A stretch of DNA of 28,751 bases, taken from Deltaproteobacteria bacterium. GTDB lineage: Bacteria > Desulfobacterota > Syntrophia > Syntrophales > UBA2185. A model generated the notes under the pieces. The model ran no database searches. It was not told where the DNA came from and saw only the letters and a list, made by a program, of their open reading frames with translations. Numbering within the stretch: the first letter of the stretch is position 1; the number at the start of each line of letters is the position of its first letter. The stretch is from NCBI GenBank assembly GCA_026388495.1, contig JAPLJQ010000135.1:1-28751 (forward strand), read 5' to 3'. A program made the position numbers and the translations under genes. Of the stretch, positions 7,716 through 14,998 are shown piece after piece.

Positions 7716-7767
7716 CTGAGACCTCATAAACAGAATCCTCTTTTTTCTATTCGTCATGAGGTCTCAG
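7716..7767. repeat. 12-bp perfect inverted repeat with a 28-base centre
   Basis: CTGAGACCTCAT (7716-7727) and ATGAGGTCTCAG (7756-7767) are exact reverse complements. The pair sits about 100 bases downstream of the ABM-domain gene. No T-tract follows on either side, and the 28-base centre is long for a terminator. It may be a terminator-like structure, a protein site or a remnant of a small mobile element. Confidence 0.55.
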
Positions 7768-7865
7768 GGTGAAACAGGTTACCTTTTATATTATGAATCT
7801 CCTGGTAAAGATATTTCTTACGACTGTAAAATTAATGAGGCAACGTGTTAAAATCCCCCAATCCG

Positions 7866-8156
7866 TTAATCACGGTACTGATACATTTCGTATTCCGTTT
7901 TCTGTCCCAGCAAGGCATCAATCTTTCCCTGAATGTCAGCCCTTTCTTTACCGGACAACCATGTTTTCCAAGCCTCGACGCTTCCCCATGTACTGACAAC
8001 CAGATACTCATCCGGTTTGTCCATATTCTTTAAAGACTCACCTGATACATAACCGGGTTGTTTGATGCTGAGCGCCCTGAGTTGCATGACGAGATCCTTT
8101 AATTCGCCTGCTTTATCCGCGGAGACCTTCCTCTTGATCAGAATTTTTACAGTCAT
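7866..8156 (-). CDS. Small antibiotic-biosynthesis-monooxygenase (ABM) domain protein
   Basis: This 96-residue protein fits a single dimeric alpha-beta ABM domain. It begins TVKILIKRKVSADKAGEL, has a central QPGYVSGESL segment, and includes YLVVSTWGSVEAWKTWLSG, the usual strand-helix pattern with conserved W-x-x-x-x-x-W. The start is ATG 8156, because AGGAGG lies 7 bases upstream; the frame is open further upstream but without such a site. Members include small oxygenases, haem-degrading enzymes and many proteins of unknown role, and the sequence does not tell which applies. In an anaerobe a quinone- or stress-related role is possible but unproven. It stands alone behind its own strong promoter. 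Confidence 0.75.
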   Translation of the reverse strand: MTVKILIKRKVSADKAGELKDLVMQLRALSIKQPGYVSGESLKNMDKPDEYLVVSTWGSVEAWKTWLSGKERADIQGKIDALLGQKTEYEMYQYRD

Positions 8157-8236
8157 TCTCTCACCTCCTATGTTTCGGCTTGTCAAAAATTAGTTTGTGA
8201 ATTTCCTCATCCGCGTGCTTTTCTTGTGTATAGTTA

Positions 8237-8265
8237 TTTATAAATAGATTGTCTTTTGCTGTCAA
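8237..8265 (-). promoter_or_regulatory. Near-consensus sigma-70 promoter for the ABM-domain gene
   Basis: On the minus strand TTGACA (8265-8260) is followed after exactly 17 bases by TATAAA (8242-8237), giving 11 of 12 consensus bases at optimal spacing. Transcription would start near 8230, about 75 bases before the ATG at 8156. Confidence 0.75.
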
Positions 8266-8346
8266 GGGTTTTGTATGTTTGAATCGAGAAATTTATGCAA
8301 TATTGCAAGTGCGGATCAACCTTGTATCTTTCTCAAATTTTTTTCG

Positions 8347-8375
8347 TTGACTTGCCATTTTCTTTGTCGTACATC
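8347..8375 (+). promoter_or_regulatory. Weak sigma-70 promoter candidate for the hybrid kinase
   Basis: TTGACT (8347-8352) and TACATC (8370-8375) are 17 bases apart. The -10 match is poor. No -24/-12 element was seen ahead of this gene, so it does not appear to share the control of the flagellar genes. Confidence 0.3.
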
Positions 8376-8411
8376 ACGACGCCGTCGTAAAGGGATGCCG
8401 TCCTGAACATC

Positions 8412-8525
8412 GCGACAGACGCCAATTTTTTTATAAAACATCAAGACTGGCGGGTCACGGGAAACAAGATGCGGGATTAGAATGCCGTATTGGCGGGTAG
8501 CGTTCTTGTTGAAAACTGGCGTCGC
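8412..8525. repeat. Cluster of short direct and inverted repeats upstream of the kinase gene
   Basis: GACGCCA (8418-8424) and TGGCGTC (8517-8523) form the outer arms, each flanked by a copy of GCGAC or its complement and by a run of seven T. Inside are two copies of TGGCGGGT (8448 and 8491) and an inner pair AACAAGA / TCTTGTT (8463-8469 and 8504-8510). The nested symmetry looks like a folded RNA or a small interspersed repeat. Confidence 0.4.
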
Positions 8526-8542
8526 ATTTTTTTGAAAGCAAT

Positions 8543-11500
8543 ATGATCATGGGGGTACAGGTGAAGCACTCCGTAAATTTCATAAGGTGGTTTTCTCGTT
8601 TCCAGTGGTTGATATTCTCTCTGGTTCTTCTTTGCATCGTTGTCATCGGAGGGTGGTTTGCCACGAACTATTTAGGCGACAGGGCAAAACAGGAAATCAT
8701 CAAGGATAACGAATCTGCCATATCGGTCCTGTCGGTCCACCTGACGGGTGAATTGAAAAAGCTTGAAGGCGTCGTGATGGCGCTGTCCGGATCTCCTGGG
8801 ATCGCTCCTGCACTCGTTTCCCGAATGGAGCAGGATATGATGAATGCAAACGCCGCATTAGACCGGTATAATACGGCAATAGGCGCTTCCGTCAGCTATC
8901 TGATAGACAGCGCGGGGGTGACCATCGCTTCTTCCAACCGCAACGACGCCGATAGCTTTGTCGGGAAGTCCTATCGCTTCCGTCCTTATTTCATCCAGGC
9001 AATGCAGGGTCGTCCGGGTCGTTATTTTGGTCTGGGTGTTACATCTTTTAAAAGGGGTTTTTATTCAAGCTATCCCGTTAGAGACAGTAATGGATATATC
9101 ATGGGCGCCGTTGCGATGAAAAAAGATCTCGACGAGGCGGAACGTCAACTGAGCAGTTATCCTTCCTGTTTTTTTGTCGATCAGCACGGCATTATTCTTC
9201 TTTCCAGCAACAAAGATATGATCTTTAAGAGTCTATGGCCGGTAAATCAGAAAACCCAGGGGATATTAATCGCCTCAAAGCAGTTCGGTGAAAAACCGTT
9301 CGAAGCGATTATGTCTCAAGAGGTTGTCGATGGAATGAATGTCGCCCTGAATGGGAATCATTATCTTGCTTCACGCAAGGTGGTTGATCCTGAGGGATGG
9401 TCACTTGTGCTCATGACGCCGACACACAGGGTGATGATATACAAGTCAATCGGCTTTGTCATGACGGTATTGATAGGCATATTGATCATGATGCCGGCTG
9501 TCGTCAGTTATAAGGCGGCCAGATCGGCAGAGATTGTCCGTGAAAGTGAAGAGAGGTTTCGCCAGGTGGCGCAAAGTTCCCGGGATTGGATCTGGGAAAC
9601 GGATGGTGACGGTTATTACACTTACTCCAGCCAGATTGTAAAGGATATACTCGATTATAGTCCGGAAGAGATCCTCGGGAAGCATATTTCCGATTTCTTT
9701 GTTTCCGAGGAAAGAGGCCGGTTTGTGCCGCTATTCAAAGGGCTCTTCGATAAGAAGGATTCGTTTTACCGCATCGTTCACAGACACACCCGTCGGGACG
9801 GGCAAGAGGTTTTTTTAGAATCCACGGGATTTCCCATGGTTGATCATGAGAGCAACTTGGTCGGGTACCGGGGCATCCACCGCGATATCACGGCGCGCAG
9901 GGTGGCGGAGGAAGCGTTAAGGCGGAGCGAGGAAAAATACCGTGAGCTTGTGGAAAACGCCAACAGCATCATCCTCAGGAGAGACCATGCGGGTAATGTG
10001 ACGTTCTTAAACGAATACGCGCAGAACTTTTTTGGATACACTGAAGAAGAGATCGTGGGCAGAAACATTGTCGGTACGATTGTTCCCGAAGTTGAATCGA
10101 CGGGTCGCAATCTGAGGCAGATGGTTGAGGACATCGGATTGAACCCGGATCGCTACGTCAACAATATCAATGAAAATATACGCCGCAATGGTGAGCGTGT
10201 CTGGATCGCCTGGACGAATAAGCCCGTCAGGGATGAGAACGGCCGCGTCGCGTCAGTTCTGTGTATCGGTAACGATATTACGGAGCGGAAGAGGGCGGAG
10301 GAGGCGTTAAGGGAATCCCGGCAGCAACTCGCAGATATCATCAACTTCCTCCCGGATGCAACTTTCGTCATTGACAACGATAAGAAAATCGTGACCTGGA
10401 ACCGGGCCATGGAAGAGATGACGGGAGTCAAGAAGGAAGATGTGATCGGGCAGGGAGATTATGTCTATACGATTCCCTTCTACGGCGAACGACAGCCCTA
10501 CCTGCTGGATCTTATCGATAGCAGTGACGAAGAACTTAAGTCCAGGTATCAATATGTCCGCAGAAAGGGGAATACGCTGTTTGCGGAAACCTTTACACCC
10601 GCCCTGTACGGGGGGAAAGGGGCCTATGTCCGGGCGACGGGAGCGCCGCTCTTTGACGTTCTCGGGAACCGCGTGGGCGCCATAGAATCCATCCGTGACA
10701 TCACGGACCGCAAGCGGGCGGAAGAAGCCCTGAAACGCAGTGAAAAACTGTATCGCAGCGTCATCGAAAATATTCGCGATACCTTCTACCGTGCTGATAT
10801 TGAGGGTAAACTGGTAATGATGAGTCCATCGGGAGCAAAATTGTTCGGTTATGATGCTGTCGAAGGAATGATCGGCCTCGACATCGCCGAGACTTTTTAC
10901 GTGAATCCTGAAGACCGTAAAAAATTGCTGTCGGCAATAAAAATACAGGGGCATGTCACGGATTATGAAATAAAGCTCAGACGCCGTGACGGCAGCCACA
11001 TCGAAGCGGCAACAAGCAGTCATCAGTATGTTGATGAAAATGGAAACCCCCTTGGCATTGAAGGGGTTTTGCGTGATATTACAGAGCGGAAGCAGGCGGA
11101 GGCGTTGTACCGGACCCTGGCGGACAGTTCCCACGCCGGCGTCTACATCGTCCAGGACGGAAAGATTCAATTTGTGAACCCCCATATTATGGAATACTCG
11201 GGATATGAGGAAAAAGAATTGACAGGGAGCGAAACTATCAGCTTCGTTCACCCTGACGATCGCGAAACAGTGCGGGCAAATGCCGTCGACATGCTGAAGG
11301 GAAGGCGATCGACCCCCTATGAATTCCGCATCATTGACCGGAGAGGCAATGTCAAATGGGTCATGGAGACGGTCAGATCCATTGTGTATGAGGGGAAGCG
11401 TGCCGTTTTGGGGAACACCATGGATATCACGGAGCGGTATCAAATGGAGAGACTGCTTCGCCAGTCCCAGAAGATGGAGGCCATCGGGACGCTGGCGGGG

Positions 11501-12586
11501 GGCATAGCCCACGATTTCAACAACATGCTTGGGGCCATGGTGGGTTACACGGAGATGGCGCAGCTTCAGGCCCATACGGAGAAGCAGCGGTATTATCTGG
11601 ATCAGGTGCTTTGCGCCTGCGACCGTGCGAAGGACTTGGTGAACCAGATTCTGGCCTTCAGCCGCCAACGGGAACATGAGATGAAGCCTGTTCTTCTTGC
11701 GTCCATAGTCAAGGAAGGGATTAAGCTTCTGCGGTCGTCCCTGCCGACGACGGTTCAGATTGAGCAGGGGATTTCCGATTCGTCCGTTGCCGTTCTTGCC
11801 GATCCGACGCAGATCCACCAGGTTCTGGTGAATCTGTGCACCAATGCCGCCCACGCCATGCGCGAGAAGGGGGGCATTCTGAGTATCGGGCTGGATCGGG
11901 AGGATGTTGATTCTTCGGGGCGGCGCCATCCCTTCGGTCTGGAAGGGGGTGAGTATGCCCGTCTGACGGTGGTGGATACGGGATGCGGGATGGATGGATT
12001 CATTGTGGAGAAGATATTTGATCCGTTTTTCACCACGAAGGGTCCCGGGGAGGGGACGGGGCTGGGTCTTTCCGTGGTGTACGGGATCGTGAAGAATTAC
12101 GGCGGCGTCATTGATGTGTCGAGTGAACCTGGGAAGGGGACGACGTTCCGGGTATACCTTCCCTTGATTGAGACGAATGAGCGGGTTGAAGAGAAGGTTT
12201 CTGCGGCGGTTCCCGGCGGCGATGAGCGGATCATGTTTGTCGATGACGACCCGGCCCTGGTGGAGGTGGGGAGGATGATGCTGACATCCCTGGGATATCA
12301 GGTGACGTCCAGGACGAGCAGTGTGGACGCCCTGGAGGCGTTTCGGGTGCGGCCGTTTGATTTTGATCTGGTGATCACGGACATGACGATGCCGAACATG
12401 ACGGGGATTGATCTTGCGAGGGAGGTGTTGAAGATCCGTCCGGATATTCCCATCATCCTGTGCACGGGATTCAGCGAGATAATATCGGAAGAGAAGGCGA
12501 AGGGTGTGGGCATCCGCCGGTTTGTCATGAAGCCCATCTTCAAGATGGAACTCGCGGAAGTGATACGGGAAGTTCTTAATCCATAA
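8543..12586 (+). CDS. Membrane-bound multi-PAS hybrid sensor histidine kinase
   Basis: This 1347-residue protein senses a signal and passes phosphate to its own receiver. In order: transmembrane helix at about 22-40; extracytoplasmic Cache-like sensor at about 41-300; second helix at about 304-324; five PAS domains beginning near 334, 461, 592, 733 and 854, several followed by the DITERK-type PAC linker; HisKA with phospho-His990 in GGIAHDFNN; HATPase with the N box (NLCTNAAHAM), DTGCGM and GEGTGLGLSVVYGI; and a C-terminal receiver with phospho-Asp1280 in VITDMTMPNMTG. ATG 8543 and ATG 8549 are both possible starts and neither has a strong ribosome site. It is an orphan gene, convergent with motB. 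Cache domains often bind small organic acids or amino acids; the ligand here is unknown. The last third is visibly richer in G on the coding strand than the first third. Confidence 0.93.
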   Translation: MIMGVQVKHSVNFIRWFSRFQWLIFSLVLLCIVVIGGWFATNYLGDRAKQEIIKDNESAISVLSVHLTGELKKLEGVVMALSGSPGIAPALVSRMEQDMMNANAALDRYNTAIGASVSYLIDSAGVTIASSNRNDADSFVGKSYRFRPYFIQAMQGRPGRYFGLGVTSFKRGFYSSYPVRDSNGYIMGAVAMKKDLDEAERQLSSYPSCFFVDQHGIILLSSNKDMIFKSLWPVNQKTQGILIASKQFGEKPFEAIMSQEVVDGMNVALNGNHYLASRKVVDPEGWSLVLMTPTHRVMIYKSIGFVMTVLIGILIMMPAVVSYKAARSAEIVRESEERFRQVAQSSRDWIWETDGDGYYTYSSQIVKDILDYSPEEILGKHISDFFVSEERGRFVPLFKGLFDKKDSFYRIVHRHTRRDGQEVFLESTGFPMVDHESNLVGYRGIHRDITARRVAEEALRRSEEKYRELVENANSIILRRDHAGNVTFLNEYAQNFFGYTEEEIVGRNIVGTIVPEVESTGRNLRQMVEDIGLNPDRYVNNINENIRRNGERVWIAWTNKPVRDENGRVASVLCIGNDITERKRAEEALRESRQQLADIINFLPDATFVIDNDKKIVTWNRAMEEMTGVKKEDVIGQGDYVYTIPFYGERQPYLLDLIDSSDEELKSRYQYVRRKGNTLFAETFTPALYGGKGAYVRATGAPLFDVLGNRVGAIESIRDITDRKRAEEALKRSEKLYRSVIENIRDTFYRADIEGKLVMMSPSGAKLFGYDAVEGMIGLDIAETFYVNPEDRKKLLSAIKIQGHVTDYEIKLRRRDGSHIEAATSSHQYVDENGNPLGIEGVLRDITERKQAEALYRTLADSSHAGVYIVQDGKIQFVNPHIMEYSGYEEKELTGSETISFVHPDDRETVRANAVDMLKGRRSTPYEFRIIDRRGNVKWVMETVRSIVYEGKRAVLGNTMDITERYQMERLLRQSQKMEAIGTLAGGIAHDFNNMLGAMVGYTEMAQLQAHTEKQRYYLDQVLCACDRAKDLVNQILAFSRQREHEMKPVLLASIVKEGIKLLRSSLPTTVQIEQGISDSSVAVLADPTQIHQVLVNLCTNAAHAMREKGGILSIGLDREDVDSSGRRHPFGLEGGEYARLTVVDTGCGMDGFIVEKIFDPFFTTKGPGEGTGLGLSVVYGIVKNYGGVIDVSSEPGKGTTFRVYLPLIETNERVEEKVSAAVPGGDERIMFVDDDPALVEVGRMMLTSLGYQVTSRTSSVDALEAFRVRPFDFDLVITDMTMPNMTGIDLAREVLKIRPDIPIILCTGFSEIISEEKAKGVGIRRFVMKPIFKMELAEVIREVLNP

Positions 12587-12619
12587 GACGGTGTTTGCAT
12601 TGCTGTGCTGGATTCTTCA

Positions 12620-12638
12620 ATATTATCGCCAATAATAT
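12620..12638. terminator. AT-rich hairpin between the convergent kinase and motB genes
   Basis: ATATTAT and ATAATAT flank a 5-base loop midway between the stop of the kinase gene (12586) and that of motB (12657). The position suits a shared terminator for convergent genes, but the stem is only A-T pairs and there is no T-tract. Confidence 0.3.
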
Positions 12639-12656
12639 ACTTTCAGACAAGCCGGG

Positions 12657-13421
12657 TTATTGCAGAAGAATGATACTTATCCGTCTGTTTCTGAGATCTT
12701 TGGGATTCTCCTTAAAAAGAAGGTCCTGATCGGCATATCCGACCACTCTGGCGATTCTGCCTGGCTCGATCCCGTTTTTTTCAAGCTCTCTCCTGGCGGC
12801 GGATGCCCTTGACGTTGACAGTTCCCAGTTTGTTATCTGGGCATTCTTGAAAGGGGCCGAATCAGTGTGACCTTCCAAAACGATACGGTTCGGTTTTTCC
12901 CTGATATTCTCAGAAACCAGCCTGATGATCTGACGCGCTTTTTCCGTTGGTTCGTCGCTGCCCAGGCGAAATATCTCGCTTCCTTCATTATCGACAATCT
13001 GAATTCTAATCCCCTCTTTGGTCGTGTCAATAAAAACCTGATTTTTCATCGACTGCAATTTATCTTCAATGGCCACACGCATTATTTTTGCCAGCTCTTC
13101 CGGGGATGTTTTCGTTTCAGCTTTCATCCGGAGTTGTTCTTTCTTCGCAACCTGTCCCATATCCAATACCCCGGCTGACTTATCCAGGATGGAAGAGCCG
13201 GACTGCTGAGTATCAGACTTAAGAATATTGAAATTCTGGAAATAGTCGGCCATTGCAACCCTTCTTTCAGGCGCCACCATGGCCAGCAGCCACAACAGAA
13301 GAAAAAATGCCATCATGGCCGTTACAAAGTCTGCATAGGCCACCTTCCATGAACCACCATGATGACCTCCATGAGTTTTCTTTTTAACTTTGCGGATGAT
13401 AACCTTTGAACGGTCTTCCAC
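12657..13421 (-). CDS. motB: Flagellar motor stator protein MotB
   Basis: This is the ion-channel and peptidoglycan-anchoring half of the stator. The 254-residue protein has a short basic, His/Gly-rich N-terminus, one membrane helix at about 28-50 with the essential proton-carrying Asp31 in YADFVTAMMAFF, a plug and linker, and a C-terminal OmpA-like domain (VLEGHTDSAPFKNA, WELSTSRASAARRELE, VVGYADQ). The start is a GTG at 13421, only 2 bases after the motA stop, with AGAGGA upstream, so translation is probably coupled. It is the last gene of the leftward PilZ-motA-motB operon. The sequence resembles the E. coli proton-type MotB. Confidence 0.93.
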   Translation of the reverse strand: MEDRSKVIIRKVKKKTHGGHHGGSWKVAYADFVTAMMAFFLLLWLLAMVAPERRVAMADYFQNFNILKSDTQQSGSSILDKSAGVLDMGQVAKKEQLRMKAETKTSPEELAKIMRVAIEDKLQSMKNQVFIDTTKEGIRIQIVDNEGSEIFRLGSDEPTEKARQIIRLVSENIREKPNRIVLEGHTDSAPFKNAQITNWELSTSRASAARRELEKNGIEPGRIARVVGYADQDLLFKENPKDLRNRRISIILLQ

Positions 13422-13423
13422 GA

Positions 13424-14278
13424 TTATTTCCTCTGACGAAGGGTTTCCTCAACTTCGACGAAGGAGGGTTGAACGTTGGTGGGAACAACCCGCCTTCCGA
13501 ATTCAACAGCCACCTTGGGCGCCGATCCGCCAAGGAACGCAATCAAGGCAACTTTCAGAACATTCAGATATTGCATCTTTTCATCGGTGGCGTGCTCCAG
13601 GTTTCTCCCCATCGGCCCGACAAATCCGTAACACAGCAGAACCCCTAGAAAAGTTCCCACCAGCGCTGCACCTATACTTTGTCCCAACACATCAGGCGGT
13701 TCCTTCATTTTCCCCATGGTAAGCACGATTCCCAGCACGGCGGCGACAATACCAAGCCCCGGTAGCGCATCAGCCACAAAATTAACCGCCTTGGATGGCT
13801 GCAGGATTTCTTCGTGATAGGTTTCCAGTTCCGTATCAATGAGCGCCTCCAGTTCGTGCGTCGCAATGGTTGTGGTCATAACCGTCCGCAGCGTATCCGT
13901 AATGAGGCAAATGGCACGACTATTCTTTAACATTTTCGGATAGTTGCTGAATAGGGCGCTTGTTTCCGGAGAATCTACATCGGATTCTATGGAAACAAGC
14001 CCCTGCTGTCTGATCTTATAGAAGACCCCGTTTAATAACATTAAGGCGTCAATGTAGTCCCCTTTGGAGTAGGCAGTACCCGTAAATATGCTCATAATGG
14101 ACGCCATGGTGGTTTTGATAATTTTCAAAGGATTGCTGATTAAAAAGCCGCCAACGGCCGCACCGCCGATAATCAGAATCTCTACCGGTTGAAAAAGGAC
14201 GGAAAGGTTTCCGTGTTCCAGCAGATAGCCTCCGATGACTGCCACGATGACAATAATAAATCCGATGATCACAAACAT
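13424..14278 (-). CDS. motA: Flagellar motor stator protein MotA, E. coli-like
   Basis: The 284-residue protein forms the ring around the MotB dimer and contacts FliG to produce torque. Four membrane segments are visible. Helices one and two lie in the first 50 residues (FVIIGFIIVIVAVIGGYLLEHG, then EILIIGGAAVGGFLISNP). A cytoplasmic loop at about 55-160 is followed by helices three and four (ALPGLGIVAAVLGIVLTMG with the conserved proline, and AALVGTFLGVLLCYGFVGP). The EHGNL...QPVE...GGAAVG pattern and length match the proton-type MotA group and differ from the shorter PomA group represented by the other motA at the end of the window. It starts at ATG 14278 behind a GGGGG run that overlaps the end of the PilZ gene. 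Confidence 0.93.
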   Translation of the reverse strand: MFVIIGFIIVIVAVIGGYLLEHGNLSVLFQPVEILIIGGAAVGGFLISNPLKIIKTTMASIMSIFTGTAYSKGDYIDALMLLNGVFYKIRQQGLVSIESDVDSPETSALFSNYPKMLKNSRAICLITDTLRTVMTTTIATHELEALIDTELETYHEEILQPSKAVNFVADALPGLGIVAAVLGIVLTMGKMKEPPDVLGQSIGAALVGTFLGVLLCYGFVGPMGRNLEHATDEKMQYLNVLKVALIAFLGGSAPKVAVEFGRRVVPTNVQPSFVEVEETLRQRK

Positions 14279-14284
14279 CGAAGG

Positions 14285-14827
14285 CTACCCCCTTTTCTCC
14301 CGGATGATTTCTCTTTCCCTTTCAAAAACAAAGCGAATGATCTCGTCCCGGATAAAGTCATCCATGTGGACATAACTGACCGCAATAAAATAACCATCGC
14401 CCCTCTGTTCGGATTTGACGACCTCGCCATAGATACACAGGGCAATGGGTTGATGAAATGTGAGCATGACCTTGATTTCCAGAATTTCATCGGAAGGAAT
14501 CGCCTGGGGCAGCAAGAAACTCATGCCGCCGCCGCTGATGTTGACGGCCTTGAAAGGAAGTCCGAAATATCCTTCACGCTGAAGGGTTATGAGGCGAATG
14601 ACGGTATCGAGCTTCGAATTCAGTATTTTCAGCCATTCATCAAGAATATGGTCATAATCTTCCCTGGCCGGAACGGGTCTGAATTCCGAAGAAGAAGCAT
14701 CACCGGCAATTCTCGCCTGTATGTGATCTTTTTCTTCCCGGGCGACGATTCGATACTCAAGAGGAATATACGCCTCCACCCGCGAATATTCCCGTCTCAG
14801 ATTTTTTTCTTCAATCACCTGATCCAT
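14285..14827 (-). CDS. PilZ-domain protein in the stator operon, likely c-di-GMP receptor
   Basis: The 180-residue protein has the two PilZ ligand motifs: an arginine pair in RREYSRVEAY near residue 12 and NISGGGMSF at about 112-120, followed by beta strands that end in GDGYFIAVSYVHMDD. A charged helical insert of about 70 residues separates the motifs. PilZ proteins of the YcgR type bind c-di-GMP and slow or stop the flagellar motor. Location directly ahead of motA and motB supports such a brake or assembly role, but this is inference. ATG 14827 is chosen because it lies downstream of a perfect -24/-12 promoter (14866-14881). The frame is open to 14914, but that would start upstream of the promoter. 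AGAGGG lies about 10 bases before the ATG. Confidence 0.8.
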   Translation of the reverse strand: MDQVIEEKNLRREYSRVEAYIPLEYRIVAREEKDHIQARIAGDASSSEFRPVPAREDYDHILDEWLKILNSKLDTVIRLITLQREGYFGLPFKAVNISGGGMSFLLPQAIPSDEILEIKVMLTFHQPIALCIYGEVVKSEQRGDGYFIAVSYVHMDDFIRDEIIRFVFEREREIIREKRG

Positions 14828-14865
14828 TTTTATAGAACCCTCTCTAAAAAATTTGTCATGAATCA

Positions 14866-14881
14866 TGCAAATGAAGTGCCA
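14866..14881 (-). promoter_or_regulatory. Sigma-54 promoter for the PilZ-motA-motB operon
   Basis: On the minus strand the sequence is TGGCAC, 5 bases, TTGCA. This is an exact -24/-12 element with correct spacing. Transcription would start near 14855, giving a leader of about 28 bases before ATG 14827. Confidence 0.85.
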
Positions 14882-14945
14882 TGGATACAAGACAATTCGT
14901 TTTCCCCCCTCCATTCCTTCGGCAGGGCAGGAAAACTTTCTTGAG

Positions 14946-14961
14946 TGGTATGTATTTTGCT
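14946..14961 (+). promoter_or_regulatory. Sigma-54 promoter for the SPOR/TPR-kinase-regulator operon
   Basis: TGGTAT, 5 bases, TTGCT matches the -24/-12 consensus with correct spacing. The expected start is near 14972, 27 bases before the TTG start at 14999. It diverges from the PilZ promoter 64 bases away, so shared activator sites could serve both. Confidence 0.8.
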
Positions 14962-14998
14962 ATAACAAGCAGCGGATCATTTTCGTCAGGAGGCTGTT

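Larger units (their letters stand above)
7308..7865. other. Non-coding region between sucC and the ABM-domain gene
   Basis: These 558 bases hold no convincing gene. Both flanking genes point left, so this is the 3' end of the ABM gene and the leader of sucC. It contains the sucC promoter candidate, a 7-bp inverted repeat at 7360-7376, a 12-bp inverted repeat at 7716-7767, and AT-rich DNA with a short direct repeat (GTAAATTT) near 7564-7582. A 22-codon ORF near 7614 has no support and was not called. Confidence 0.6.
8157..8542. other. Divergent non-coding region upstream of the ABM gene and the hybrid kinase
   Basis: These 386 bases contain the leftward ABM promoter, a weak rightward promoter candidate, and from about 8380 a GC-richer stretch of short direct and inverted repeats (listed separately). 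No gene is supported here on either strand. Confidence 0.6.

Noticed and set aside
10307..11929. Minus-strand ORF of 540 codons antisense to the hybrid kinase
   Set aside because: The opposite frame encodes PAS and kinase domains. The antisense product has no recognisable motif and lacks a promoter or ribosome site.
14828..14914. Longer start for the PilZ protein
   Set aside because: The added codons lie across and upstream of the sigma-54 promoter at 14866-14881 and are not PilZ-like.
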